In this document: in pieces, positions 1 through 8,842 of the stretch
Layout of the letters: each line of letters begins with the position of its first letter
Position numbering within the stretch: position 1 is the stretch's first letter
NCBI GenBank assembly: GCA_035420085.1
Contig: DAOLUH010000009.1
Span: 1-64,000, forward strand
Source: DSWT01 sp035420085
GTDB lineage: Bacteria > Chloroflexota > Anaerolineae > B4-G1 > SLSP01
Reading direction: 5' to 3'
DNA: 64,000 bases
Made by a program: the position numbers and the translations under genes
The notes under the pieces: generated by a model
Told to the model about the DNA's origin: nothing
Database searches by the model: none
Seen by the model: only the letters and a program-made list of their open reading frames with translations

Positions 1-1
1 C

Positions 2-1075
2 ACGTGGACGCCGATGCTGGTGCTGTTGGCGCTCTATGCGCTGGATCGCGCCTGTGTCCGTCCAGGCTGGCGCTGGTGGGCGACGGTATTGATTGCCACC
101 AGCCTCGCCTTCTATAGTCATCTCCTGGCGGCGTTCCTCATCCCTGTGGAAGTGCTGTGGTTCTGGCTGCATCCACGCCGGCGTAGACACGCGTGGTGGG
201 GTGGGCTGGCTGTGCTGACACTGCTAACGCTTCCCTACCTGCCGATGTTGCGCTGGGTAGCGCCGCTGTTGCTCGGTGAGCGGGAAACCGGGTATCCGGC
301 ATATTCCCTGGCGGAGATGACGACGGCGCTTTACAGCGGATGGACGCTCGGTGTGGCGCAGGGCGGTCTGCTCAGCGGGCGTTTCACCGTGTATGTGGCG
401 CTCTTTTTCGGGGCGCTAGCCCTGGTCGGGATGGGCGCGCTGGCCTGGCGGCGGCGGCTTGAGGCCCTGGCGCAACTGTGGGTGTGGATGCTCGTTCCGC
501 TGTTGTTGCTGTGGCTGGTCTCGCTGCGCGGCTCGATCTTCACCGACCGCTATCTGATCTGGGCTGCGCCGGCCTTCTATGTGCTGGCGGGCGCTGGACT
601 GGCGACGATTCACCACTTCCGGCATTGGGCGATTGTTATTTTGCTGTTGCACGTGCTATTTTTGAACGGTGTTGGTCTGTACCGACAGGCCACGCTCCCA
701 ATCAAACCACAATTCCAGGCGGCGACGCGCTACATTGAAGCGGCTCGCCGCCCCGACGAACTTCTGCTGTTTCAGATCCCCTACAACCACTACGTTGTAG
801 CGTACTATGCGGAAGCGCCGCTAGATCCGTGGGCCGAGGCGCCCTTCACCAACTGGAAAAAAGAAGATGGGAGCTACCAGGTGGATATGGCGTATGTGGA
901 CACGGAGATGAAGAAGCTGTTGCGGAATTACACCCACGTGTGGTTGGTGTATTCTGAAGTGGCGCTGTGGGATGAGCGGGAATTGGTTGCACAGTGGCTC
1001 GACAGCCACGCGCGTTTGCTGGAGCAACGCTCTTACAGCGGCGTGACGGTGTATTACTACGTTCTGAACGGGTAG
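2..1075 (+). CDS. Membrane glycosyltransferase, C-terminal part (GT39/ArnT-like), 5' truncated
   Basis: The reading frame is open from base 2 and runs into the first ATG at 14, so the gene starts upstream of the window. About 357 residues remain. The first 230 or so contain repeated hydrophobic segments separated by short basic loops (for example HPRRRRHAWW), followed by a soluble tail of about 120 residues rich in Tyr and Trp. This layout matches the C-terminal half of polyprenyl-phosphate-dependent membrane glycosyltransferases of the GT39/ArnT/PMT type, which move sugars from a lipid carrier outside the membrane. The N-terminal catalytic Asp loop would lie outside the window, so substrate and exact family cannot be judged. 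The stop codon lies inside a palindromic repeat. Confidence 0.6.
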   Translation, partial: TWTPMLVLLALYALDRACVRPGWRWWATVLIATSLAFYSHLLAAFLIPVEVLWFWLHPRRRRHAWWGGLAVLTLLTLPYLPMLRWVAPLLLGERETGYPAYSLAEMTTALYSGWTLGVAQGGLLSGRFTVYVALFFGALALVGMGALAWRRRLEALAQLWVWMLVPLLLLWLVSLRGSIFTDRYLIWAAPAFYVLAGAGLATIHHFRHWAIVILLLHVLFLNGVGLYRQATLPIKPQFQAATRYIEAARRPDELLLFQIPYNHYVVAYYAEAPLDPWAEAPFTNWKKEDGSYQVDMAYVDTEMKKLLRNYTHVWLVYSEVALWDERELVAQWLDSHARLLEQRSYSGVTVYYYVLNG

Positions 1076-1097
1076 TGGCGACTGAAGTCGCTACTAC
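1072..1097. repeat. 26-bp near-perfect palindrome overlapping a stop codon
   Basis: The left and right halves are reverse complements with one mismatched pair and a GA/TC centre. The core GCGACTGAAGTCGC occurs again, identical, at 39929-39942. The stop codon of the upstream glycosyltransferase (1073-1075) is part of the palindrome. It may fold at the end of the convergent transcripts, but there is no T-tract. Confidence 0.75.
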
Positions 1098-1104
1098 GCC
1101 AGGT

Positions 1105-2124
1105 TCAGGGGATGCACAACACTTGCCCGGCGTGGATCAGGTGCAGGTTGTAGATGCGGTTGGCGCGGGCGATGTTCCACAGATCGGTGCTATAGCGCAA
1201 TCCGATGGCGGTCAGCGTCTCGCCTGGCTGGACGACGTGCCGGGCGCGGCAACCTGGCTCCGGCGTCGGGACTGGCGCGGGAATCAAGCTAGGGCCGAAT
1301 TGTCGCTCGGCGGTCGGGCCGGGTGGAGGCGTCCACGGCGCGTAAGGGATTGCCAGGTGGTTGCTGGCGTGAATCCGGCGTGGATTGATCGTAGGGTTGC
1401 ACGCGCCAATGGCATACGGATCGGTCGCATAGGCGCGCGCGATGGCGTACAGCGTTTCGCCGCGTTTGACGATGTGGTAGCCTTGAATGTTGGTGCAGTT
1501 GTAGCCAGTGGATGCAGCCGGCGCGCTCACGGGCGCTGGTGTGGCGGTCGGTTGTGACGTAGCCGGCGCTGTCGTTGGCGCGGGCGGCGCTGGCGTAGCG
1601 GTAGGCGCTTGTCCGCCGGAGGAAGTCACACTCAACACGCCGTTATGCAGGACCGTGGTGATGCCATTGCCGTTTTGATCGAACAAGAACACATCTTCCA
1701 ATGCAATGTTCGACGTCCCGGCGGTTTTGGCGCGAAATGTGATCCGCGCGAGCACGCCATTGCCGCTTACAGGATTGTGCGGGCTGACTTGCTGCACGGC
1801 GTAGTTGATAACGTCGTTTGCGACTTCGTTGGTTGTTTCGAGATCGGGACTCAAGAACCCACCTGCCGTGATTTGTGTTCCTGGTTTGTTGGCATCGGCA
1901 TCAACGACTTCAAGCACACTGGCGTTGAACCGGATGGATAATTCGATGCCGAAAAGGTTGGAGACATTTTCGGCTTGTATGGTCACTTCGATGGTTTGTC
2001 CGACGGCAACACTTGCCTCGGCTGGGAACACTTTGACTCCTGCAGCCGCCTGGCCCAGTGCGCCAACGGCAAAACATGAAAGAACGATGCCCGCCCAAAC
2101 AGCACGCCGCCATTGATTTGTCAT
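1105..2124 (-). CDS. Secreted cohesin-domain protein with two C-terminal LysM domains
   Basis: The start was placed at 2124 because AAAGGAG lies just upstream; a longer frame begins at 2169. The 339-residue product has a signal peptide (about 1-28) and a cohesin-like beta-sandwich (about 30-170) with a typical motif around 'FGIELSIRFNASVLEVVD'. A Pro/Thr/Ala linker (about 175-210) follows. Two LysM domains come last (about 213-260, with RGETLYAIAR, and 294-339, with PGETLTAIGL). LysM binds N-acetylglucosamine polymers such as peptidoglycan, and cohesins bind dockerins or act as generic adhesion modules. The protein is therefore probably anchored on the cell wall and displays an interaction domain. 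No dockerin protein was seen in the window. The domain calls are firm; the partner is unknown. Confidence 0.85.
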   Translation of the reverse strand: MTNQWRRAVWAGIVLSCFAVGALGQAAAGVKVFPAEASVAVGQTIEVTIQAENVSNLFGIELSIRFNASVLEVVDADANKPGTQITAGGFLSPDLETTNEVANDVINYAVQQVSPHNPVSGNGVLARITFRAKTAGTSNIALEDVFLFDQNGNGITTVLHNGVLSVTSSGGQAPTATPAPPAPTTAPATSQPTATPAPVSAPAASTGYNCTNIQGYHIVKRGETLYAIARAYATDPYAIGACNPTINPRRIHASNHLAIPYAPWTPPPGPTAERQFGPSLIPAPVPTPEPGCRARHVVQPGETLTAIGLRYSTDLWNIARANRIYNLHLIHAGQVLCIP

Positions 2125-2256
2125 GTGGTGATCTCCTTTCGCTGCTGAGATCATTCTACTATCCTTCACTGATTCTGGATTATTATTGTCATTATATGCT
2201 ATTTTGCTGTAAATAGTACTTTGCGATGTCCGGTTAATTTTTGGTAAGAGCGATTA

Positions 2257-2285
2257 TTGACACGCTCATAGAATTGTGCTATTAT
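2257..2285 (+). promoter_or_regulatory. Sigma70-type promoter for the cpaF-like gene
   Basis: TTGACA (2257-2262), a 17-bp spacer and TATTAT (2280-2285) lie about 55 bases before the ATG at 2340. The gene has a strong ribosome site (TTAGGAGG). Confidence 0.7.
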
Positions 2286-2339
2286 CTCGAATAAGGAAAA
2301 TCCTCTCTTCTCTGTTAAAAGTCACTATTAGGAGGCGCT

Positions 2340-3794
2340 ATGTCACTATTTAAACGTCGAGACCAGGCTGAACCGCCTTCACATCCCGAACCGGCGCCGG
2401 TGGTACAGCCAAAAGTCGAGAAGAAAGAAGAGCCGGATCCGATGTTTCGTCCGATTGAGCCTGATCCGCCAGGCACGCCCCGGCAACGCGGTTTTATTAC
2501 TGACAGGGAGGCGGCGCTTTTGCGTATGCAGTTGCAGATTGCCGATAACCTGCGGCAGAAATTCCTGGCTCCCACTATCCCTCTTGATTTGCCGTTGGAG
2601 CGCACGCCGGAATATGAAAAGATGGCCCTTGAGAGGTTGCAGCAACTCATCGGCAGCGCCAATTTCAGGCTTCCGCCGAGTCTCTCCCAAGAGGATTTCA
2701 TCACCGGTGTGTTGAATGAGACCTTCGGTTATGGTCCCATCCAACCTCTTATCGAACGCACCGACATCACCGAAATTATGGTGAATGGACCGTATATCGT
2801 CTTTGTGGAAAAGAATGGCCGCGTGCGCGAGACCGGCTACAAATTCCTGGATGATGATCATGTCGAGCGCATTATCAAGCGTATCGTGCTTCCGTTGGGC
2901 AGGCAAGTCGTTATGGATCATCCGCTCATAGATGCGCGCTTGCCCGATGGCTCGCGCGTGAATGCTGTCATCCGCCCGTGCGCTATTGACGGCCCCAACA
3001 TCACCATCCGCAAGTTCTCCAAGGATAAACTGACCGCCAACGACCTGTTGCGCTTTGGATCGCTGACCGAAGATATGGCAAAGCTGTTGGAGGCCGCTGT
3101 CGTGTCGCGGCGCAATATCATTGTCTCCGGCGGCACCGGCTCCGGCAAGACGACGCTCATCAACATTCTTTCCAGCTATATCCCGGAACATGAGCGCACC
3201 GTTACCATAGAGGATGCCGCTGAGTTGCAGTTGCGTCAGCGCAACGTGGTGCGTTTGGAGACCAAGAAGCCCAATCCCATCAGTCCTACCGAAGTGACCA
3301 TCCGGCAATGTGTCGTCAACGCGCTGCGGATGCGCCCGGAACGCATTGTGGTCGGCGAGTGCCGGAGCGGGGAGGCGCTGGACATGTTGCAAGCGATGAA
3401 CACCGGTCACGACGGCAGTATGACGACGATTCATGCTAACTCGGCGCGCGACTGCATCTCACGTCTGGAAACTCTGGTGTTGATGGCCGGTGTGGATTTA
3501 CCCCTCACGTCTGTGCGCAAGCAGATTGCTTCCGCTATTCACATGATTGTGCAGGCCAGCCGTCTGCGCGATGGCAGCCGCAAAGTGACCAACATCACCG
3601 AAATTCTGGGGATGGAGGGGGAGACCGTTATCATGCAGGATATTTACAAATTCTTCGACGAGGGGGATGGGCCGGACGGCAAAGTCATGGGGTACCATGG
3701 TCCGACCGGCGTGCGTCCCGAGAGCGACAGCGTCTTCAAGCAGTATGGCTTTAATCTACCGCCCTCGATGTTTATGAAGAAAAGCATCGGTTGA
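2340..3794 (+). CDS. cpaF: CpaF/TadA-type secretion ATPase
   Basis: The 484-residue hexameric P-loop ATPase belongs to the type II/IV secretion family (CpaF/TadA branch), which powers assembly of Tad/Flp pili or related secretion machines at the cytoplasmic membrane. A charged, Pro-rich N-terminus precedes the N-terminal domain. Walker A GGTGSGKTT is near residue 263, the Walker B region ERIVVGECR near 334 and the His box TTIHANS near 362. Length and motifs are those of a complete CpaF. No TadB/TadC, prepilin, secretin or peptidase gene lies beside it. It stands alone with its own promoter and faces phoU, so its partners must be elsewhere, or it serves another purpose. The start follows AGGAGG with good spacing. 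Confidence 0.88.
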   Translation: MSLFKRRDQAEPPSHPEPAPVVQPKVEKKEEPDPMFRPIEPDPPGTPRQRGFITDREAALLRMQLQIADNLRQKFLAPTIPLDLPLERTPEYEKMALERLQQLIGSANFRLPPSLSQEDFITGVLNETFGYGPIQPLIERTDITEIMVNGPYIVFVEKNGRVRETGYKFLDDDHVERIIKRIVLPLGRQVVMDHPLIDARLPDGSRVNAVIRPCAIDGPNITIRKFSKDKLTANDLLRFGSLTEDMAKLLEAAVVSRRNIIVSGGTGSGKTTLINILSSYIPEHERTVTIEDAAELQLRQRNVVRLETKKPNPISPTEVTIRQCVVNALRMRPERIVVGECRSGEALDMLQAMNTGHDGSMTTIHANSARDCISRLETLVLMAGVDLPLTSVRKQIASAIHMIVQASRLRDGSRKVTNITEILGMEGETVIMQDIYKFFDEGDGPDGKVMGYHGPTGVRPESDSVFKQYGFNLPPSMFMKKSIG

Positions 3795-3809
3795 TAGCGC
3801 CGGTTTTTG

Positions 3810-3833
3810 ACGTTCAAACGTTGGAACGTTTCT
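3810..3833. repeat. 8-bp periodic intergenic repeat (ACGTTNNN units)
   Basis: Three imperfect octads beginning ACGTT (ACGTTCAA, ACGTTGGA, ACGTTTCT) fill the gap between the convergent cpaF and phoU genes. The same word family recurs at 23424-23459. The AACGTT words are self-complementary, so the tract could fold as a weak bidirectional terminator before a T-rich stretch. Confidence 0.65.
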
Positions 3834-3837
3834 TTGT

Positions 3838-4527
3838 TTAGCTGTCGAACTTGCGAATTTTGACCTGCGAATCGAACTCGGACAGCTCTCCGGTTACGGT
3901 GAACAGGATGCGCTCGCAGATGTTGGACACGCGATCGGCGGCGCGCTCCAGATTGTGGGCGGCCCACAGCAGGTGATTGGCCTGTTCGATGGTGGAGGGA
4001 TCGGCCAGAATGTAGGTCATCAATTCGCGGTAGACCTGCTCGTACAGGTGGTCCACTTCATCGTCGTCGGCTGGAATGACGCGCGCCGCCTCGACATCCT
4101 GCTGCACGAAAGCGTCCAGCGCGCGGCGCAGCATATCCAGCGCCTTCTCGGCCATCAATGGGATGTCAATGAGAGGCTTGAGCAGCGGCTTGTCGCCGAT
4201 GAGCAGGTTGATCTTGGCGATGCCCTTAGCGTAGTCGCCGATACGTTCCAGTTCGGTGGCGATTTCGAGGATGGCGGCGAGCGTGCGCAAGTCGCGGGCG
4301 ACCGGCTGGTGAAGCGCGATCAGCGCCAGCGTTTGCCCTTCAATCGCGTAGCGTTTCGTGTTGATTTCGACGTCGCGCTCTATGAGGCGCTGCGCGCCTG
4401 CCAGATCACGCTTTTTTAGCTGATCAATGGCTGTCATCATAGCTTCTTCGACCATACTACCCATCACCAGGATTTGATCCTGGAGCAATTGCAGTTCGCG
4501 TTCAAAAGTTCTTCTTGGACTGGACAT
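3838..4527 (-). CDS. phoU: Phosphate-signalling regulator PhoU
   Basis: The 229-residue helical protein has the two repeated PhoU three-helix bundles. The N-terminal half carries the typical 'ERDVEINTKRYAIEGQTLALIALHQP' region, with 'ATELERIGDYAKGIA' after it. The second repeat carries 'NLERAADRVSNICERI'. The E-R-x-x-D metal-binding signatures are visible in both halves. PhoU normally restrains the PhoR kinase through the PstSCAB transporter when phosphate is plentiful. No pst or phoR gene lies next to it here. It is convergent with cpaF, and an octad repeat separates the two stop codons. Confidence 0.93.
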   Translation of the reverse strand: MSSPRRTFERELQLLQDQILVMGSMVEEAMMTAIDQLKKRDLAGAQRLIERDVEINTKRYAIEGQTLALIALHQPVARDLRTLAAILEIATELERIGDYAKGIAKINLLIGDKPLLKPLIDIPLMAEKALDMLRRALDAFVQQDVEAARVIPADDDEVDHLYEQVYRELMTYILADPSTIEQANHLLWAAHNLERAADRVSNICERILFTVTGELSEFDSQVKIRKFDS

Positions 4528-4672
4528 AATTCACCTCTATAGACTTTTTCCCCTGCGTCAAGCCAGATCGGACAGTTCGTAGCTGCATGATCGCACACAG
4601 TTACAACTAAGTCAAATGCGCTGCGGTGAAATTCTGCTGTTCCCGCTCACTCATCTGATCGGCTTGCCAAAA

Positions 4673-4701
4673 TTGACAAGTAGGCGAAAATAGGGTTTAC
4701 T
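4673..4701 (+). promoter_or_regulatory. Sigma70-type promoter for the 4728 small membrane protein gene
   Basis: TTGACA (4673-4678), a 17-bp spacer and TTTACT (4696-4701) lie 26 bases before the start, with AAGGAG between. This supports the short downstream frame as a real gene. Confidence 0.65.
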
Positions 4702-4727
4702 TCGACAGGATAAGGAGTTGCGACACA

Positions 4728-5009
4728 ATGGCAAAGAAGACAAAAAAACGTAGCAATGGCAGGCCGCGTCTTTCCGAGAGCCAACTTTATCGGCCGGGCG
4801 TGGATGGCGTTAAGCCGGCGTCGGCGGTAGTTGCTCCGACGGTGAAGGCAGTTTCTCCAACGGTGAAAACTGCTACGGTTTCCGCGCAGCAAGCCGACGC
4901 AGATATGGTGGAAGAGTATCGCTATGTGCTGACCGATCTCAAAAGGATCGCGTGGCTGGCGCTGGCGATGTTGGCGTTGCTCATTGTTTTGGCATTTATC
5001 GTAGTCTAG
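4728..5009 (+). CDS. Small single-pass membrane protein, unknown function
   Basis: The 93-residue protein has a very basic N-terminus (MAKKTKKRS), a low-complexity middle with two similar Val/Thr/Lys stretches, and one C-terminal membrane segment (about 72-93) that ends at the stop codon. This suggests a tail-anchored protein with the basic region in the cytoplasm. A promoter, AAGGAG at a good distance and a strong terminator frame it as a single-gene transcript. I do not recognise a family. The basic tail could touch nucleic acid or ribosomes, but this is only inferred from charge. Confidence 0.75.
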   Translation: MAKKTKKRSNGRPRLSESQLYRPGVDGVKPASAVVAPTVKAVSPTVKTATVSAQQADADMVEEYRYVLTDLKRIAWLALAMLALLIVLAFIVV

Positions 5010-5026
5010 GAGAGGTGGGCTATACG

Positions 5027-5055
5027 AAACAGGGGTGACTTTGTCACCCCTGTTT
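5027..5055. terminator. Bidirectional hairpin terminator
   Basis: A perfect 13-bp stem with a TTT loop (AAACAGGGGTGAC paired with GTCACCCCTGTTT) sits between the convergent genes ending at 5009 and 5059. The stem ends give T-runs on both strands. Confidence 0.85.
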
Positions 5056-5058
5056 ATG

Positions 5059-5784
5059 TTATGCAGGTTCTTCCGTCTGCCCCAACAGCCACACCAACCC
5101 GGTGTCCGCGAGGATGGCGAGCCAGATGTTCTGGGTTTGGATGAAGAGCAGTGCACTGAGCACTGCAAGGCCGACTCGAATGAGGAAGTCGCGTCCACGC
5201 GCCGGATATTGTAGATCGGTCCAGCGCGCTGGATTGACGAGGGCTTCGGCGGCGACCGGGATCAGGCCGGCCCACGTTCCCAGCCCGATGCCCAGAATCA
5301 ACACGAACGGCTCGCGGTAAAAGGCCCAGTGGGCTTGATGGTAGATGGCTTCGCGCAATGCTATGTCGAACCGCCGTCGGGTGATACGAGTTTTCGCCGT
5401 GTGATCGGCGATCACCACAATCAGCCAAAAACCGCAAGCCAGCGCGCATGTCCATCCGATGTCGCGCACCCAGTTATCCCAACTGCCGGGCGCGAGATCA
5501 AGCGCCTGATTGTCGCCCCAGAAAAACTGTTGCAATCCCAGGCCACTCGTTGTGAGCACGCCGCGCCACAGGAAAGCCGCCGCTGGAATCCCTACAGCAT
5601 ACAGCAATCGCAGGGGCTGAATCATCCAGGGATTTTCCAGGATGGTGGGCTGTTTGTCGCGTGGCTGTCCATTCTCCACACGCGGTCTTTCCAAAAACCA
5701 GCGGACGGCGCTGGCAAGGGTGGCGATGCCCAGCGAAGCGGTTATCCACAGCCAACGTTCGAGCAGGGCGGCTTCGGTGTTCAA
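5059..5784 (-). CDS. Multi-pass membrane protein, degenerate CPBP-like
   Basis: The 241-residue protein has about six hydrophobic segments. Near the C-terminus 'QTQNIWLAILADTGLVW' resembles the last motif of CPBP intramembrane proteases (N-L-W-x-x-I-x-x-H), and 'REAIYHQAHWAFYR' resembles the earlier E-E-x-x-x-R/H-x-x-x-F region. However, the conserved His of the last motif is Asp here and the Glu pair is incomplete. The family link is weak and activity is doubtful. The start codon is TTG at 5784 and overlaps the stop of the upstream kinase (TTGA), so translation is probably coupled. The protein may be an accessory or sensory partner of that kinase. Family assignment is tentative. Confidence 0.6.
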   Translation of the reverse strand: MNTEAALLERWLWITASLGIATLASAVRWFLERPRVENGQPRDKQPTILENPWMIQPLRLLYAVGIPAAAFLWRGVLTTSGLGLQQFFWGDNQALDLAPGSWDNWVRDIGWTCALACGFWLIVVIADHTAKTRITRRRFDIALREAIYHQAHWAFYREPFVLILGIGLGTWAGLIPVAAEALVNPARWTDLQYPARGRDFLIRVGLAVLSALLFIQTQNIWLAILADTGLVWLLGQTEEPA

Positions 5785-7652
5785 GGCTCAGGCGGGGTCT
5801 CTGGTATGATGGCCGGGACGGTGACGGTGATCTTCGTGCCCTGGCCCGGCGCGGACTTGATAACAGTTTTGCCTTTCACCAGGGTCGCGCGTTCGCGCAA
5901 GTTAATCATCCCCAGGCTGCCGCGGGAAGCGTAATTGGATTCTATTGCGGCCACATCGAATCCGGCGCCGTCATCTTCGATTTCTGCGATTACGTTGAGG
6001 CCGCGTTGATAGAGACGCAGCCAGAGATTTTTCGCTTTGGCATATTTGCGGACGTTGGTGGTGGCTTCCTCAGTGATGTAGAAAATCGCGCCCTGCGCCT
6101 CTTTGCTGAGCGCGCTCTCGGCGTCTTTATCCAGCTCCAGATGGATGACCGGGAGCGGATCGGTTTCAGAAATTTTCTGTTTGAGTTGTTGTAACGCCGC
6201 AATGAGTCCTTGCGTTTCCAGGATCAATGGTCGCAGGGTGAAGAGCATTTGACGTATCTCTTTGGTCGTTTTCCGCGCCAGGTCTTCCAACTGTTGCAGT
6301 TCCTCGATGGACTTTTCTGGCTCGCGTGTGACGAGCATACGGATGTAGTTGAGCCGCATAGCAATGGCGGCAATTGTCTGCGTCGGCCCGTCGTGGAGGT
6401 TGCGCGCCAGTTTCTTGCGCGCGTCCTCTTCAACCGTCACCAGACGATCTTTTTCTTCCATCAGGTTCTGGTAGAGGTTGGCGTTTTGTAGCGCCATCAC
6501 GGCCTGGTTGCAGATAGCCACCAGCAAATCCTGGAAATCCGGGGTATAGGCATCGGGTTCCGAACTGCCGAGAACGAGAAATCCATAACTCTCAAATCCG
6601 GCGCGCAGCGGCACGACAATGGCCTGTTGGCAGCCTTGCATAGCTACGATTTTGCCCAGTTCCGGGTCGTCTCTGGGCGAATTGACAATGATCGGGTCTG
6701 TCTTTTCGACCGCTTCGACCAACGCGCCTTCTTGGGCTGGAAGTCGCAAGCGTTCATCTTGCGTTGATATGCCTCTGGCCTTCACCACGTACAGCGTTTG
6801 ATCCATGCCGAAGAGCAAGATCATACCGATCTGGCTGACTTCTTTGTTCTCGGTGTAAAACTCACGCAAACCGGCGTTACTCACATCGAGCGCGGCTTCG
6901 AGCACCCGTTCGTAGTTGAGCGTGGCGCTCAGCGTGCTGGCTAACTCGAAAATGAGGCGCACTTTTTGATGCGCAGATTCCAGAGCCGATTGCGCTTCTC
7001 TCTCCTGTTTCTCGCGTTCGGTGACGAGTGCTTGCTTGATGCGCACAGCAATCTGACTGACGGCGCTGCCGGCCAGCAGTAACACCAGGCCATTGGTGAA
7101 ATATGGGAAGGCCCGCGTTATCAGTTCGCCGATGGGCATCGCCAGCGAAAGTCCTTTTTGTGTCCAGGTGATCGCCCAATAAGCCAGGACAACGGCGACG
7201 ACGACGGTAATGCCATACAGCCGTGAGAAGCGGAGCGCCGCCGTCGTGATAGGAATAAGAGAGAAGAAAAGCAGTGGGCTTTCTGTTCCTCCCGACCCGG
7301 CGATGAAGCCCAACGTCAATCCGAGGTCCTGGATCAGCATCACTTGCTGAATGCTTTTGCTCAACGCATTCTGTAGCAAGGTCGCCAGGGCGATGACGTT
7401 GGCGACGCTTCCCACCACCAACAGCGCGAGCACTGCGCTGGGAAATTGCAGGGATTTGAGCGCCACGTCAATGCCGATAACCCCTGCCACGGCCAGCAAA
7501 AAGAACCAGCGGAGGTTGATAAACAACCACTCGATTTTGAACTCAGACTCACTCAACACCGCTTCCTGTCCGGTCCGTCGTCGGCCAGCTCTGGAAACTG
7601 TCTTTTTTGCGGTGGACGGGCGTTTGCTGCGTCTAACAGATTTTGCGGCCAT
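5781..7652 (-). CDS. Membrane GAF-domain histidine kinase (NarL-partner type, HisKA_3)
   Basis: The start was set at 7652, seven bases after the ychF stop; the open frame runs further into ychF but the product there is not protein-like. The 623-residue protein has a basic N-terminus and about six membrane segments (about 40-205). A coiled coil and a GAF domain follow (about 225-380). Next is a HisKA_3 dimerisation domain with the phospho-acceptor in NLHDGPTQ (about residue 418). An HATPase domain ends the protein (about 510-615), with DDGAGFD and GLGMINLRER regions. It should phosphorylate a NarL/LuxR-type response regulator, but none is adjacent, so it is an orphan kinase here. It lies in a tight operon ychF-kinase-CPBP-like gene. 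Confidence 0.88.
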   Translation of the reverse strand: MAAKSVRRSKRPSTAKKTVSRAGRRRTGQEAVLSESEFKIEWLFINLRWFFLLAVAGVIGIDVALKSLQFPSAVLALLVVGSVANVIALATLLQNALSKSIQQVMLIQDLGLTLGFIAGSGGTESPLLFFSLIPITTAALRFSRLYGITVVVAVVLAYWAITWTQKGLSLAMPIGELITRAFPYFTNGLVLLLAGSAVSQIAVRIKQALVTEREKQEREAQSALESAHQKVRLIFELASTLSATLNYERVLEAALDVSNAGLREFYTENKEVSQIGMILLFGMDQTLYVVKARGISTQDERLRLPAQEGALVEAVEKTDPIIVNSPRDDPELGKIVAMQGCQQAIVVPLRAGFESYGFLVLGSSEPDAYTPDFQDLLVAICNQAVMALQNANLYQNLMEEKDRLVTVEEDARKKLARNLHDGPTQTIAAIAMRLNYIRMLVTREPEKSIEELQQLEDLARKTTKEIRQMLFTLRPLILETQGLIAALQQLKQKISETDPLPVIHLELDKDAESALSKEAQGAIFYITEEATTNVRKYAKAKNLWLRLYQRGLNVIAEIEDDGAGFDVAAIESNYASRGSLGMINLRERATLVKGKTVIKSAPGQGTKITVTVPAIIPETPPEP

Positions 7653-7659
7653 TGCAGTC

Positions 7660-8742
7660 CTATATTGAGAAACGAACGTGAATGATATCGCCGTCCTGTA
7701 CGATGTAGTCTTTGCCTTCCAGGCGCACCTTGCCGGCTTTGCGCGCTGCTGCCATCGTGCCTTCGGCGATATGATCGTTGTACGTGATGATCTCGGCGCG
7801 AATGAACCCGCGCGCCAGGTCCGTGTGGATGACGCCAGCAGCTTCTTGCGCGTTCGCCCCCACTCTGACATTCCATGCGCGCACTTCGTCCTCACCGACG
7901 GTAAAGAAGGATTGTAATCCAACCAGTTTGTACGAGGCCTGAATCACGCGGGACAACGCCAGCTCCTGGATGCCGAACTCTTCCATAAAATCCGCGGCTT
8001 CCTCTGCCGAGAACTGCCCAAGCTCCATTTCCAATTTGCCTTGCATGGCGAGCACCATAGAGTGCTTGTGATTGTAGGTAATCACTTTTTGGGGATCAAT
8101 AGGGTCCTCGCCGGCGTTGAGCAACACAAGGACAGGTTTGAGGGTGAGCAGGCTATAGCCATGCAGGCTGGCGATTTCTTCTGTCGTGAGGTCTAAATCG
8201 CGCAGGGGCATGTCTGCGTTCAACGCCGTGTGTAGACGTTGAAAAAGCTCCTGACTTTCCAGCAGGGCCTTGCGCTCGTCGCCGCGTGCGCCTTTGTGCA
8301 AACCTTCCTCAATGCGCGCCAGGCGATTTTCGACCGTCACCATATCGGCCAGCAGTAGCTCGCTATCCAGTGTGTCAAGATCGCGTTGGGGATTGACACT
8401 CCCGGCAAGATGCGGCACGAGATCGTTTTCGAAGGCGCGGACGACGTGAACGAAGGCATCCATCGGCGCGATCTTGTTGCGCAGTTCGCCAGTCAGCCCG
8501 GTCTTGCCCAAATCCTGGTCCAGACCGGCGACATCGGTGTAAGTGACTTTGGCATAGATGGTTTTACGCGGATTGTATATTTTGCTGAGCACATCAACGC
8601 GCGCGTCAGGCACATCAACCACCATGCTAAAGAGTTCCAAACGACCACTCGATGCCACAGTCGTCGGACGATCCGCTCTGGTCAGCGCGTTGAAGACGGT
8701 CGTTTTCCCGCTGGTCGGTAATCCGATGATCCCCAGTTCCAT
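7660..8742 (-). CDS. ychF: YchF-type TGS-domain ATPase (Obg/OLA1 family)
   Basis: The 360-residue protein has the P-loop GLPTSGKTT at residue 7, the switch region 'YTDVAGLDQ' and NAGE in place of the GTPase NKxD motif. That last change is the family hallmark and gives ATP preference. A coiled-coil insertion (about 130-200) precedes the C-terminal TGS domain, which ends in 'YIVQDGDIIHVRFSI'. YchF binds ribosomes and is linked to stress responses and translation control. It leads a three-gene operon with a sensor kinase and a membrane protein. A TATAAT-like box on the minus strand (8784-8779) may belong to its promoter. The length and ending are those of a complete family member. Confidence 0.93.
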   Translation of the reverse strand: MELGIIGLPTSGKTTVFNALTRADRPTTVASSGRLELFSMVVDVPDARVDVLSKIYNPRKTIYAKVTYTDVAGLDQDLGKTGLTGELRNKIAPMDAFVHVVRAFENDLVPHLAGSVNPQRDLDTLDSELLLADMVTVENRLARIEEGLHKGARGDERKALLESQELFQRLHTALNADMPLRDLDLTTEEIASLHGYSLLTLKPVLVLLNAGEDPIDPQKVITYNHKHSMVLAMQGKLEMELGQFSAEEAADFMEEFGIQELALSRVIQASYKLVGLQSFFTVGEDEVRAWNVRVGANAQEAAGVIHTDLARGFIRAEIITYNDHIAEGTMAAARKAGKVRLEGKDYIVQDGDIIHVRFSI

Positions 8743-8842
8743 AAGAACTCCCTCGCCTTGGCTTAACTTAACACAAACATTATACCATTATTGTAGCACA
8801 AGTAGGTTGAAAGGGAATTCGCCAGCTTGTTAGTTTCTAATT

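Noticed and set aside
4528..4672. Possible tRNA or riboswitch between phoU and the small membrane protein
   Set aside because: No cloverleaf or known riboswitch core could be found by eye.
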